Source of the DNA: Nocardioides sp.
Lineage (GTDB): Bacteria; Actinomycetota; Actinomycetes; Propionibacteriales; Nocardioidaceae
DNA: 64,000 bases
Assembly (NCBI RefSeq): GCF_030149505.1
Contig: NZ_JASBRN010000082.1
Location: 1 to 64,000, forward strand
Direction of reading: 5' to 3'
A model generated the notes under the pieces. The model saw only the letters and a program-made list of their open reading frames with translations. It made no database searches and was not told the origin of the DNA. How positions within the stretch are numbered: position 1 is the stretch's first letter; every line of letters starts with the position of its first letter. A program made the position numbers and the translations under genes. Below are positions 1-8,056 of this stretch, piece by piece.

Positions 1-427
1 CCCCGTCGAGACCTTCCCCTGGGGCACCGCGAACTCCACCAGCAGCCACACCCAGATCGACCACGAGGAACCCTGGCAACCACCCCGGCACGAACAGCCA
101 CCCGGAGCCGAACACCCCCAGGGACAGACCCGCGTCGACAACCTCGGCCCCCTCCACACCTTCCACCACCGCCTCAAGACCCACGGCGGCTGGCAGGTCC
201 GCGAACCCTTCCCCGGCATCCACCTCTGGCGCGACCCCCACGGCCACACCTACCTCCGCGACGCCACCGGCACCCGCACCCTGCCCAACTCCGGAAGCGG
301 CCCGGATGCGTCCGGAGCAGAACGCCCGTCCCCCAGCCCTGTGCGCGTCGTCGAGCTGTACCCCAGTCGCCGCCTGGAGCTCGCCGGTGACCTCGCCGCG
401 ACGGGATGGCGCACCCCGGCCGCCTGA
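1..427 (+). CDS. HNH endonuclease-domain protein (DUF222/13E12 type), C-terminal part
   Basis: The reading frame is open from the left edge (first full codon at base 2) to TGA at 425-427, giving about 141 residues; the start lies outside the window. It contains QIDHEEPW followed some 30 residues later by DNLGPLHTFHHRLKTHGGW. This is the D-H ... N ... H arrangement of the HNH nuclease fold as it occurs at the C-terminus of DUF222/13E12-type proteins, which are multicopy in Nocardioides and mycobacteria. The tail after the HNH domain is variable and proline-rich. The family is often mobile or duplicated and its target is unknown. The HNH assignment is firm; a nuclease function is inferred. Confidence 0.75.
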   Translation, partial: PVETFPWGTANSTSSHTQIDHEEPWQPPRHEQPPGAEHPQGQTRVDNLGPLHTFHHRLKTHGGWQVREPFPGIHLWRDPHGHTYLRDATGTRTLPNSGSGPDASGAERPSPSPVRVVELYPSRRLELAGDLAATGWRTPAA

Positions 428-550
428 CGGCCCCTCGGACTGCTGGCGCTCACACCTGCGGCAGCGGGTCGACTCCCTCGACACGGTCCGTGGAGCGTGC
501 CCTCGAGAGCTGAGTCTTTCGGCTGCCCCCATCACCCGGGCCGCGGACCC

Positions 551-1480
551 TCAGCGAGCCGACAGCCGCTCCATCGCCCGCGCCGCCTCGTCCCGGGCCG
601 CGCGGGCCTCGTCCCGGGCGGCCTGCGCCTCGTCGCGAGCGGCCTCGGCCTCCTCGAGCGCGTCGTCGACGTCGTCGGCGTCGGACTCCAGCTCGGCCAG
701 CCGGCGCTTGAGCTCGTCGATCTCGGCCTGCAGCTCGAGCGCGCGGGCCTCGAGCTCACCGACCTCGGACTGCACCTCGGCTAAGGACTCCTCGGCATCG
801 GCCAGTCCCGAGTCGGCCTCGGCGAGGGCGTCCTCGGCGGCCCGACGGGCCTTGGCGTCCGCCTCGGGGTCGGGTACGACGGTGAGCGCGGGCCGACCGG
901 CCGGCTCGGCCTGCGGAGCGGGCGCCGCCTCGAACCCCAGCGCCTCGGCCAGGGCGACCGCGGCCGCCACGTCGACCTCGTCCACGCCCGTGCTGGCCAG
1001 CGGCGCGACGAGCAGCCCGCTGCGGACGGCACGGGCGCACTCCGCGTCGACCATGGCGGCCGTGAGCGTCGCCTCGACCTGGTCGGCGACGGAGGCAGTC
1101 ACCTTGAGGCCGTGCTCACGGGCCAGTCCGCGTGCCGTCGTCGTGACGGCGGCCGTCAGCTGGCGGCGCTGCTTGGTGAGCGCACGCAGGTCGTCGGCCG
1201 ACATGGACTCCTGGGCCGAGCGCAGCGCCGCGCCGACGGCCAGCACCTGCTCCACCTGCTCGGTCTCGTGCCGCACCAGCAGGTCGACGACCCAGGCAGC
1301 GGTCGCGGGCTTGCGCAGCGCCTTGAGCCGCGCCGCCAGCGGCGTCCCCTTGTGCCGCTTGGCCAGCTCGTCGCGCGCGGGGGTGAAGTCCGGGAGCGGG
1401 AGTCCGTAGAGCCGCTCGGCGAGGGCGAGCAGCTGCTCGGTCTCCTCGTCGGAGCCGTCCCCGGCGGGGTCCGGGCTCAC
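551..1480 (-). CDS. conserved actinobacterial coiled-coil protein of unknown function
   Basis: This encodes 309 residues starting at GTG 1478-1480, which overlaps the stop of the response regulator by 4 bases (GTGA) and has GGAGGA just upstream. The N-terminal two thirds is a predicted globular part that includes KRHKGTPLAARLKALRKPATAAWVVDLL. The last ~95 residues are an Ala/Glu/Arg heptad region predicted to form one long coiled coil, ending in repeated RDEA units. I do not recognise a catalytic motif, signal peptide or membrane segment. It is the last gene of the acyltransferase-macS-flavin reductase-macR unit and is translationally coupled to it, so it probably acts in the same process. 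No function is assigned. Confidence 0.7.
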   Translation of the reverse strand: MSPDPAGDGSDEETEQLLALAERLYGLPLPDFTPARDELAKRHKGTPLAARLKALRKPATAAWVVDLLVRHETEQVEQVLAVGAALRSAQESMSADDLRALTKQRRQLTAAVTTTARGLAREHGLKVTASVADQVEATLTAAMVDAECARAVRSGLLVAPLASTGVDEVDVAAAVALAEALGFEAAPAPQAEPAGRPALTVVPDPEADAKARRAAEDALAEADSGLADAEESLAEVQSEVGELEARALELQAEIDELKRRLAELESDADDVDDALEEAEAARDEAQAARDEARAARDEAARAMERLSAR

Positions 1481-2130
1481 TCCTCCAGCCCCTGCTCGAT
1501 CGCCCAGCGGGTCAGCTCGACCCGGTTGTGCAGCTGGAGCTTGCGCAGCGTGTTCTGCACGTGGTTCTGCACCGTGCGGTGGGAGAGCACCAGTCGCTCG
1601 GCGATCTGCTTGTAGGACATGCCGGTGGCGACCATCCGCAGCACCTCGGTCTCCCGCTCGGTCAGCTGCGGGACCTCAGGGCCCGAGGGGGTCGGGTCGG
1701 AGAGCCGGCGGTACTCCCCCAGCACCAGCCCGGCCAGCCCGGGCGTGAAGACGGGGTCGCCCGCGGCGGTCCGGCGCACGGCGTCGATCAGCTCCTCGCG
1801 GGAGGCCGACTTCACGAGGTAGCCGGTCGCGCCGGCCTTGACCGCGGCCAGCACGTCGTCCTGCTCCCCGCTGGCCGAGAGGATCAGCACCCGTGCCGAG
1901 GGGTCGTGGCGCAGCACCCGCTCGGCCACCTCGACTCCGCTGGGACCGGGGATCTGCAGGTCCAGCACGACGACCTGCGGCCGGGCGGCGGGGAACCGGG
2001 CGATCGCCTGGTCCCCGTCGGCCGCGACCGCGACCACGTCGAAACCGGCACCGGCCAGGTCCCGCTCCACCGCGTCGCGCCACATCGGGTGGTCGTCGAC
2101 CACCATGACCCGCAGCGGCTGCTCGCTCAC
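1477..2130 (-). CDS. macR: LuxR/NarL-family response regulator, MacR-like
   Basis: This is a 217-residue two-component response regulator. The receiver domain (about 1-120) has the acidic pair in VMVVDDHP, the phospho-acceptor Asp in VVVLDLQIPGPSG, and the conserved Lys in GYLVKSAS. A C-terminal LuxR-type helix-turn-helix (about 150-215) contains LTERETEVLRMVATGMSYKQIAERL. Its GTG start overlaps the stop of the flavin reductase by 4 bases, and its own stop overlaps the next gene. The partner kinase is encoded two genes upstream and resembles MacS, so MacR is the likely family name. That symbol rests on family resemblance and context, not on a search. DNA targets are unknown. Confidence 0.85.
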   Translation of the reverse strand: MSEQPLRVMVVDDHPMWRDAVERDLAGAGFDVVAVAADGDQAIARFPAARPQVVVLDLQIPGPSGVEVAERVLRHDPSARVLILSASGEQDDVLAAVKAGATGYLVKSASREELIDAVRRTAAGDPVFTPGLAGLVLGEYRRLSDPTPSGPEVPQLTERETEVLRMVATGMSYKQIAERLVLSHRTVQNHVQNTLRKLQLHNRVELTRWAIEQGLEE

Positions 2131-2660
2131 GCGTCGGACCCTAGGCCATGCCCGAGCGGCAGCCAGCGACCCCGGCGGTGGCCCAGCGCCCCGGTCGGCG
2201 GGTCGTCGGCGACCTCGACGTGGGCGATGCGGCAGGTCACCTGCGCGGACCAGCCCAGCTCGCGTTCCTCCACCAGCTCGGCGCCGAGCCAGGTGCTGGC
2301 CGTCACGAGCCGAGGCCCCCAGGGCGTCTCCTCCCACTCCACGGCCCGGAAGGGCCCCCCGGGCAGCGGCGCCTGGCCGGCGAAGACCTCGGCCAGCGAG
2401 CGGTCGGCCCAGGAGAGCACCTGGACGACCACGCGCCCGGTGTCGCGCAGCGCCTCGGTGAGGTCGGCGTCCGGGTCGAGCAGCCCGACCACGTGGGCCG
2501 GCCGCCCCAGGGCGACGACGAGGGAGGAGACGGTCAGACCGGCGCGGTCGGCCCCGGAACCCGCGGTCCACACGGTGACGGCGCCCCCGAGCCGGCCGCG
2601 GAAGCGGCGTACGGGATCGGGGTCGGGGTCGGCGAAGGGGTGCTCGGTGTGGATGGTCAC
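2127..2660 (-). CDS. flavin reductase-like domain protein
   Basis: This encodes 177 residues. The sequence FRGRLGGAVTVWTAGSGADRAGLTVSSLVVALGRPAHVVGLLDPDADLTEALRDTGR has the layout of the flavin reductase-like FMN-binding split barrel: GAVTVWTA, then TVSS, then a short-loop region before the conserved A/G-rich strand. Members bind FMN and reduce it with NAD(P)H or act as the reductase partner of monooxygenases. The start is GTG 2658-2660, overlapping the macS stop (GTGA), and the stop overlaps the macR start, so it lies locked between a sensor kinase and its regulator. No oxygenase gene is near. A role in sensing flavin or redox state for the kinase is inference. Confidence 0.75.
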   Translation of the reverse strand: MTIHTEHPFADPDPDPVRRFRGRLGGAVTVWTAGSGADRAGLTVSSLVVALGRPAHVVGLLDPDADLTEALRDTGRVVVQVLSWADRSLAEVFAGQAPLPGGPFRAVEWEETPWGPRLVTASTWLGAELVEERELGWSAQVTCRIAHVEVADDPPTGALGHRRGRWLPLGHGLGSDA

Positions 2661-3850
2661 GGTGCGGGACCTCCTGCAGGGGCGACGGCCGGGGCGACGG
2701 GCAGGGTGAGGGTCCACTCGGTGCCCCACGACCCGGTGGCGAGGTCGGCGCGGCCGCCGAGGTCGCGCAGCCGGCCCTCGATGGACCCGGTCACGCCGAG
2801 CCGTCCTTCGGCACCGGCGCGCGCGAGGCGACCGTCGGGGATGCCGGGCCCGTCGTCGCGCACCGAGACCGTCACGGCCCCCGGCAGCGACTCCAGGAGC
2901 ACCCAGGCGCGCGCGTCGGGGCCGGCGTGGCGCTCCACGTTGTCCAGGCACGCCGCGACCGCGGCCAGCACCTCGGCGACCTGCGCCTCGGGCAGCGGGA
3001 CGGTCCCGCCGGGCAGGGACACGACGACCCGCGGCGACTCCAGGGTCGCGAGCGCGGCGGCCAGGTCGGCCACGGTGGCACCGCCGCCAGCAGCCGGTGG
3101 CACCACGCGGTCCTGGGCCCGGATCAGCGCGCGCAACGCCTCCTCCTGCTCCCCGGCGAGCCGGCCCAGCTCGGCGAGCCGCGGGTCGGTCGCGGCCACC
3201 TCGCCGCCGCGGCGCTGCACCAGCGCCAGGACCTGCAGCACCCCGTCGTGGACGGCCCGTGCCAGCCGCGCGCGCTCGGCCGCGGCGGCCGCCTCGCGCT
3301 CGGCCCGGTCGCGCTGCACGGCCGAGCGCTGCAATGACTCCACGAGGTAGCCCACGACCGGCCCACCGATGGCGAGCAGGAAGACGTTGCCGTAGGTGAC
3401 CTGGGTCAGCTCGTCGCGGATGAGCAGGTCGGCGGCACCGACGGACAGCCCAGCGGCGAGCCCGCCCCGCCAGCCCCAGCGAGCGGCCCAGGCGAACATC
3501 GGCGACATGACCCAGTAGCCCGCGAGCGTCGCGTCGAAGCCGTCGGCCTTGACCTGCGGCGTCGCGAGCAGGGCCGCCAGGGCGACGGCCAGGTCGGCGG
3601 CCAGCAGCAGCGGCGTGCGGCGGGCCGCGTCGGCGTACGCCGCGGTGACGGCCACCGACCACAGCACGATCGCGCTGATCGCCAGCGCGCCGACCCACGG
3701 CCGGTCGAGCTCGTCAGCGGTCCACACCCCGACCCCGACGGTGTTGAGCACCAGGACCGCCCGCAGGACAGCGAGCGCCCGGAAGATCCGGTCCTCGACG
3801 ACGAGGGCGGCGGGCTCGCCGCCCGGGCGGGGCGCCTGGTGCGGCGTCAG
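2657..3850 (-). CDS. macS: membrane sensor histidine kinase, MacS-like
   Basis: This is a sensor kinase of about 397 residues with several N-terminal membrane helices (from FRALAVLRAVLVLNTVGVGVW to LLAIGGPVVGYLV), a HisKA_3-type H-box (ARLARAVHDGVLQVLALV, phospho-acceptor His in AVHDG), an N-box (CLDNVERHA) and a G1 box (VRDDGPGIPDG). The Asp-Gly box and GRLGVTGSIEGR are typical of the NarL-partner family, and the H-box surroundings resemble MacS proteins. The start is uncertain: no ATG, GTG or TTG lies at the expected N-terminus. CTG 3848-3850 overlaps the acyltransferase stop by 4 bases and keeps all membrane helices; the first downstream GTG (in LVLNTVG) would remove the start of helix 1. 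Confidence 0.8.
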   Translation of the reverse strand: MTPHQAPRPGGEPAALVVEDRIFRALAVLRAVLVLNTVGVGVWTADELDRPWVGALAISAIVLWSVAVTAAYADAARRTPLLLAADLAVALAALLATPQVKADGFDATLAGYWVMSPMFAWAARWGWRGGLAAGLSVGAADLLIRDELTQVTYGNVFLLAIGGPVVGYLVESLQRSAVQRDRAEREAAAAAERARLARAVHDGVLQVLALVQRRGGEVAATDPRLAELGRLAGEQEEALRALIRAQDRVVPPAAGGGATVADLAAALATLESPRVVVSLPGGTVPLPEAQVAEVLAAVAACLDNVERHAGPDARAWVLLESLPGAVTVSVRDDGPGIPDGRLARAGAEGRLGVTGSIEGRLRDLGGRADLATGSWGTEWTLTLPVAPAVAPAGGPAP

Positions 3851-4587
3851 GACGCCTTCCGCTCCCCAGCGGGACCGGTGGAGCCCGCCGCGGCGGCCTC
3901 GGCCGCCTCGGCCTTGGAGAGCTCCTTGGCGCGGGTGGCGTACATGTCGACGTACTCCTGGCCGGAGAGCCGCATGATCTCGTACATGATCTCGTCGGTG
4001 ATCGAACGCAGGATGTAGCGGTCGTTCTCCAGGCCCTCGTAGCGCGAGAAGTCCAGCGGCGGGCCGAAGCGCACCACCGGCCGGGTGAACGAGCCGAACT
4101 TCTTGCCCGGGGGCGCCACGACGTCGGTGCCGACGACGGCCACCGGGATGACCGGCACGCCGGTCTCGAGCGCGAGCCGGGCCACGCCGGTCTTGCCGCG
4201 GTAGAGCTTGCCGTCGTGCGAGCGGGTGCCCTCGGGGTAGATCCCGAAGAGCCCGCCCTCGCCGAGGACGCGCTTGGCCGAGAGCAGCGCCCCGGCGGCG
4301 GCATCGGCGCCCGCGCGGTCGATCGGCACCTGGCCGGAGCCGGAGAAGAAGGTGCGCTGCAGCCAGCCCTTGACGCCCTTGCCGGTGAAGTACTCCGCCT
4401 TCGCCACGAAGGTGACGCGACGGTTCAGCGTGAGCGGCATGAACAACCAGTCGGCGTACGAGAGGTGGTTGCTCGCCAGGATCGCCGGCCCCTCCTCGGG
4501 GACGTGCTCGGCGCCCTCGGTCTGGGGACGGAAGACCACGCGCAGCAGCGGCCCGATGGCGACCCACTTGAGGAACCAGTAGAACAC
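3847..4587 (-). CDS. 1-acyl-sn-glycerol-3-phosphate acyltransferase (PlsC family)
   Basis: This 246-residue lysophospholipid acyltransferase transfers an acyl chain to lysophosphatidate, or to a related glycolipid acceptor, at the membrane. The catalytic HX4D block is NHLSYAD near residue 40, and the substrate-binding block is GIYPEGTRSHDG near 120, followed by KTGVARLALETGVPVIPVAVVG. Motif order and length fit the PlsC family. The C-terminal tail is Ala/Glu-rich. It is the first gene of the five-gene minus-strand unit, and its stop overlaps the putative kinase start. M. tuberculosis Rv2182c is a similar protein in a similar neighbourhood (from memory). The acyl acceptor cannot be told from sequence. 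Confidence 0.88.
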   Translation of the reverse strand: MFYWFLKWVAIGPLLRVVFRPQTEGAEHVPEEGPAILASNHLSYADWLFMPLTLNRRVTFVAKAEYFTGKGVKGWLQRTFFSGSGQVPIDRAGADAAAGALLSAKRVLGEGGLFGIYPEGTRSHDGKLYRGKTGVARLALETGVPVIPVAVVGTDVVAPPGKKFGSFTRPVVRFGPPLDFSRYEGLENDRYILRSITDEIMYEIMRLSGQEYVDMYATRAKELSKAEAAEAAAAGSTGPAGERKAS

Positions 4588-4679
4588 CCGGCCACCCTAG
4601 GGCAGATCCGGCCGATCGAGATACGCGGAGGTTGCCGGGTCGCGCCACGCCGACCCCCGACGTGCGGCAGGATCGCGCC

Positions 4680-5465
4680 ATGACCGCGCTGCCGCTGCAC
4701 CCCCTCGCCGAGCCCCTCGCCACCGACGCCGACCCCGACGCCACCGGCGGACGCCGGATCGGGGTGCTGCTCTCCCACGGCTTCACCGGCCAGCCGGCCT
4801 CGATGAAGCCGTGGGCCGAGGCGCTGGCCGCGCAGGGGTACGCCGTGGAGGTGCCGCGCCTGCCCGGGCACGGCACCACGTGGCAGGAGCTCAACACCAA
4901 GCGCTGGTCGGACTGGTACGCCGAGCTCCGGGCCGCCCACCGCCGCCTCGCCGCGCGCACCGACGTGGTGGTCGCCGCCGGGCTGTCGATGGGCGGAGCC
5001 CTCGTGCTCCGCCTGGCCGCCGACGAGCCCTCCATCGCCGGCGTGGTCGTCGTGAACCCGGCCGTCTCGACCAAGCGGCTCGACGTCAAGCTGCTGCCGG
5101 TGCTCAAGCACGTGGTGCCGTCCTTCCCCGGCATCGCCAACGACATCAAGAAGCCGGGTGTCGAGGAGCACGGCTACACCCGCACCCCGCTCAAGGCGGT
5201 GCACTCGATGATGCAGGCCTGGGGCCCGCTGGTCGCCGACCTGCCGAAGGTGCGGGTACCGGTGCTCTACCTGCGCTCCACCGTCGACCACGTCGTCGAC
5301 GACTCCTCCGAGCCGCTCATCACCTCGGGCGTGTCCGGGGAGGTCCGCGTCGTGCGGCTGCCCGAGAGCTACCACGTCGCCACGCTCGACCACGACCTCG
5401 ACACCATCGTCGAGGAGTCCGCGGCCTTCGCCCGGCGGGTGGCCGGCATCGAGGGCTCGGCGTAG
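4680..5465 (+). CDS. alpha/beta-hydrolase, carboxylesterase type
   Basis: This 261-residue alpha/beta hydrolase resembles the Est30/monoacylglycerol-lipase group. The oxyanion region is VLLSHGFTGQPASMKPWAEAL, the nucleophile elbow is AAGLSMGGAL (Gly-X-Ser-X-Gly), the acid is Asp in LRSTVDHVVDD, and the catalytic His is in ESYHVATLDHD. The Cys-free cytoplasmic protein has no signal peptide. The start is ATG 4680, chosen because the domain begins there and a NANNNT -10-like hexamer (CAGGAT, 4668-4673) ends 7 bases before it, as in leaderless actinobacterial genes. It is divergent from the acyltransferase. The substrate is probably a short or medium acyl ester. Confidence 0.85.
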   Translation: MTALPLHPLAEPLATDADPDATGGRRIGVLLSHGFTGQPASMKPWAEALAAQGYAVEVPRLPGHGTTWQELNTKRWSDWYAELRAAHRRLAARTDVVVAAGLSMGGALVLRLAADEPSIAGVVVVNPAVSTKRLDVKLLPVLKHVVPSFPGIANDIKKPGVEEHGYTRTPLKAVHSMMQAWGPLVADLPKVRVPVLYLRSTVDHVVDDSSEPLITSGVSGEVRVVRLPESYHVATLDHDLDTIVEESAAFARRVAGIEGSA

Positions 5466-5497
5466 GTCGGCTGGCCGTCCCTCGTTAGGCTGGCCGG

Positions 5498-5935
5498 GTG
5501 CAGCGCGAGGGAGAGGACGACGCCTGGCGCGCGATCGTGGAGAACTTCGGCGAGCGCGCCGAGCTCGACGACGACCCGGCCACTCCTCCTGCCGTCCCCC
5601 CCAGCGCTCCCCCGGCGGCCGCGCGCCGCGACGACCCGGCCGCGTGGGTCGAGGAGGAGCCGGACGAGCCGACCCCGGCGTACGCCGAGGACGCCGACTC
5701 CTACGTGCCCCCGCCCCCGCCGCCGCTGCCCATCCCCGAGCCGGACCGCGGCATCGCCTGGATGGGCGTCATCGGCTCCCCGATCCTCCTGCTGGTCTCG
5801 CTCGTGCTGGGCCTCGACCTGCCGGACTGGGTGGGCTACCTGATGATCGCCTGGTTCGTGGGTGGGTTCTGCTACCTCGTCGCCCGGATGCCCAAGGAGC
5901 CGCGGGACCCCTGGGACGACGGCTCGCGGGTGTAG
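5498..5935 (+). CDS. conserved small membrane protein of unknown function
   Basis: This encodes 145 residues. The N-terminal ~85 residues are acidic and proline-rich and include a PPPPPPLP run. Two membrane helices follow (IAWMGVIGSPILLLVSLVLG and VGYLMIAWFVGGFCYLVARM), then a short conserved tail ending in DPWDDGSRV. The start is GTG 5498, with a TAGGCT -10 hexamer at 5486-5491 exactly spaced for a leaderless transcript. The architecture is common among actinobacterial hypothetical proteins and I know no function for it. It is 33 bases after the esterase gene and convergent with the ROK kinase gene. Confidence 0.7.
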   Translation: MQREGEDDAWRAIVENFGERAELDDDPATPPAVPPSAPPAAARRDDPAAWVEEEPDEPTPAYAEDADSYVPPPPPPLPIPEPDRGIAWMGVIGSPILLLVSLVLGLDLPDWVGYLMIAWFVGGFCYLVARMPKEPRDPWDDGSRV

Positions 5936-5964
5936 CGCGCACGCGCCAGCGGGCGCGCTGATGG

Positions 5965-6024
5965 TGGTCGAGCGAGCCGCGCGGCCGAGGGACGAGGTCG
6001 CGACCGGCGTGTCGAGACCCGGTC
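5965..6024 (+). repeat. dispersed intergenic repeat, copy A
   Basis: This 60-base element begins TGGTCGAGC and ends GTGTCGAGACC-CGGTC. Two further copies lie at 38693-38753 (same strand) and 46214-46273 (opposite strand). All three sit between convergent genes. Copies A and B also share the upstream string ACGCGCCAGCGG. Copy A has no stem-loop terminator beside it. Confidence 0.8.
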
Positions 6025-6042
6025 GATGCCAGTGACGACGCT

Positions 6043-7104
6043 CTATCGCCGCCGACGCGAGCGCCGGGCCCGCCGCGGGCGCAGGCCGCGACCGAGCGCG
6101 TCGCGGACCATGCTGGCCGCGCCGACGGCACCGGCTTCCGGGCCGTGGGCGGCACGCAGCACCGGCGGAACGACGCGGTCCTCGGCGCCGACGAGCGAGG
6201 CGACCAAGGCGCGGCGCGCGGGCTCGAGGAGCAGGTCGTCGGCGGCCGAGACGCCACCGCCGACCACCACGACCTCGGGGTCGAGGGCCGCGACCAGGTT
6301 GGCCAGACCCGTGCCGAGCCAGCCGCCGACGCTCGCGAAGGCCGCCAGCGCCACGCTGTCACCAGCCCGGGCGGCCTCGGTGACCATGGGGCCGTCGACG
6401 AGGGCGGGGTCGCCCTCGGCGAGGTCGAGCAGCGGACCCGCGGCGCCCGGCTCGGCCAGGCCCGCCCGGGCATGCCGGACCAGGGCGTTGCCGGAGGAGT
6501 ACTGCTCCCAGCAGCCCCGTCCCCCGCACTCGCACTCACGCCCGTCGGGCACGACCTGCATGTGCCCGAACTCCCCGGCCATGCCGTTGCGTCCGCGGTG
6601 CAGCTCGCCGTCGAGGACGACCGCGCCGCCGATGCCGGTGCCGAGCGTGACGACCAGCGCGTCGCGCGCGCCGACCGCGGCGCCGTACGCCGCCTCGGCC
6701 CGGGCCGCGCAGTTGGCGTCGTTGTCGAGCAGGACCGGCACCTGCCAGCGCTCGGCCAGCCGGGCCCGCACCTGCTGGCCCCGCCAGGGCAGGTGCGGGG
6801 CGAACATGACCCGCTCCCCCGCGGCGTCGACGAAGCCGGCTGCGGCCAGGCCGACGCCGGCGAGGCGACGACCCGCGGCGACCTCGCGGACGGCCTCGGT
6901 CAGCGCGTCCTCGAGCAGCGCGACGTCGACCCGGCGACCGGGCGTGGCGCGGTGGGCGACGCGCAGGACGGTGCCGTCGGGCCCGACCTCGGCTGCCATC
7001 ACCTTGGTGCCGCCCACGTCCACCCCCACGACCGGGGCGCCGCCGACGGGCGCGCGGAGGGCCGCCCCGGCGGCCTGGACCAGCGACACGGTCGGACCGC
7101 TCAC
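6043..7104 (-). CDS. ROK-family sugar kinase (glucokinase-like), paralogue 1
   Basis: This 353-residue ROK kinase phosphorylates glucose or a related hexose using ATP. It shows the phosphate-binding GVDVGGTKV, the catalytic DNDANCAA (Asp general base), TLGTGIGGAVVLDGELHRG, and the zinc-binding GHMQ ... CECGGRGCWEQYSSG. An extra ~25 residues precede the first beta strand, and an Arg-rich tail follows. It lies 10 bases downstream of a second ROK gene with the same motifs, so the pair looks like a tandem duplication that has diverged. GTG 7102-7104 is the start used; a later GTG within APVVGVD cannot be excluded. The substrate could also be N-acetylated or other sugars. Confidence 0.83.
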   Translation of the reverse strand: MSGPTVSLVQAAGAALRAPVGGAPVVGVDVGGTKVMAAEVGPDGTVLRVAHRATPGRRVDVALLEDALTEAVREVAAGRRLAGVGLAAAGFVDAAGERVMFAPHLPWRGQQVRARLAERWQVPVLLDNDANCAARAEAAYGAAVGARDALVVTLGTGIGGAVVLDGELHRGRNGMAGEFGHMQVVPDGRECECGGRGCWEQYSSGNALVRHARAGLAEPGAAGPLLDLAEGDPALVDGPMVTEAARAGDSVALAAFASVGGWLGTGLANLVAALDPEVVVVGGGVSAADDLLLEPARRALVASLVGAEDRVVPPVLRAAHGPEAGAVGAASMVRDALGRGLRPRRARRSRRRR

Positions 7105-7114
7105 CGTCGGCCGC

Positions 7115-8056
7115 TCAGCGCCGGGCCAGGTCGGCGGCGCCGATCAGGCCGGCGCGGTTGCCCAGGCGGGCCTTGCGGATCTCGAGGTTCGGGCGGTGAC
7201 CGCGACCGGTCAGCTGGCCGGCGAAGGCCTGGCGGATCGGCTGGAGCAGCAGGTCGCCGGCCTCGCTCACGCCGCCGCCGATGACGCAGACGGCGGGGTC
7301 CAGGACCGCCGTGAGGGAGGCGATCCCCTCACCGAGCCAGCGGCCGAGGGTGGCCAGCTGCTCGGTCGAGAACGGGTCGCCGCCGCGGGCGGCCTCGGTG
7401 ATGAGCGGCCCGCTGATCCGGTCGGCGTCGCCGCCGGCCAGGTCGAGCAGGTGCCGGGCCAGCAGCGACCCGCCCCGGGCCTCGGAGCGGGCCTCGCGCA
7501 CCATCGCCGAGCCGGAGGCGTACTGCTCCCAGCAGCCGTGGTTGCCGCAGCCGCACAGGATGCCGCCGGGGACCACGCGCATGTGGCCGATCTCCGCGCC
7601 GACGCCGAAGGCCCCGCGGTAGAGCGAGCCGTCGAGCACGAGCCCACCGCCCACACCGGTGCCGACCGTGACCAGCAGCAGGTCGTCGACGTCGGCGCCC
7701 GCGCCGAAGCGGAACTCGCCCCAGGCCGCGACGTTGGCGTCGTTCTCCACCACGACCGGCAGGCCGAGGTCGCGCTCCAGCTCGGCACGCAGCGGCACGT
7801 CGCGCCACGCGATGTTGGGCGCGAACATCACCGTCGAACGCGACTTGTCGACGTAGCCGGCGGCGCCGACGCCGACCGCCTCCACCGGGTGCTCGGCCGA
7901 GAGTCGGCGCACCAGGTCGCAGACGGCGCGCTCGATGGCCTCCTCGTCGCTGGCCGGGGACTCCACCCGGAGCTCGGCGAGGATCGCGCCGTCCTCGTCG
8001 ACGACCCCACCGAGGATCTTGGTGCCGCCGATGTCGATGCCGCAGGTCAGGCTCAC
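7115..8056 (-). CDS. glkA: ROK-family glucokinase, paralogue 2
   Basis: This 313-residue protein has the usual size of actinobacterial ROK glucokinases. Motifs are GIDIGGTKILGGVVD at the N-terminus, the catalytic VENDANVAAWGE, VTVGTGVGGGLVLDGSLYRG, and the zinc site EIGHMRVVPGG ... CGCGNHGCWEQYASG. It makes glucose 6-phosphate from glucose with ATP (or polyphosphate in some relatives). The start is GTG 8054-8056, overlapping the stop of the upstream gene (GTGA), which ties it to the SRPBCC-ArsA-DUF5304 unit. GlkA in Streptomyces also mediates carbon catabolite repression; whether this copy does is unknown. It is the better glucokinase candidate of the two. Confidence 0.85.
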   Translation of the reverse strand: MSLTCGIDIGGTKILGGVVDEDGAILAELRVESPASDEEAIERAVCDLVRRLSAEHPVEAVGVGAAGYVDKSRSTVMFAPNIAWRDVPLRAELERDLGLPVVVENDANVAAWGEFRFGAGADVDDLLLVTVGTGVGGGLVLDGSLYRGAFGVGAEIGHMRVVPGGILCGCGNHGCWEQYASGSAMVREARSEARGGSLLARHLLDLAGGDADRISGPLITEAARGGDPFSTEQLATLGRWLGEGIASLTAVLDPAVCVIGGGVSEAGDLLLQPIRQAFAGQLTGRGHRPNLEIRKARLGNRAGLIGAADLARR

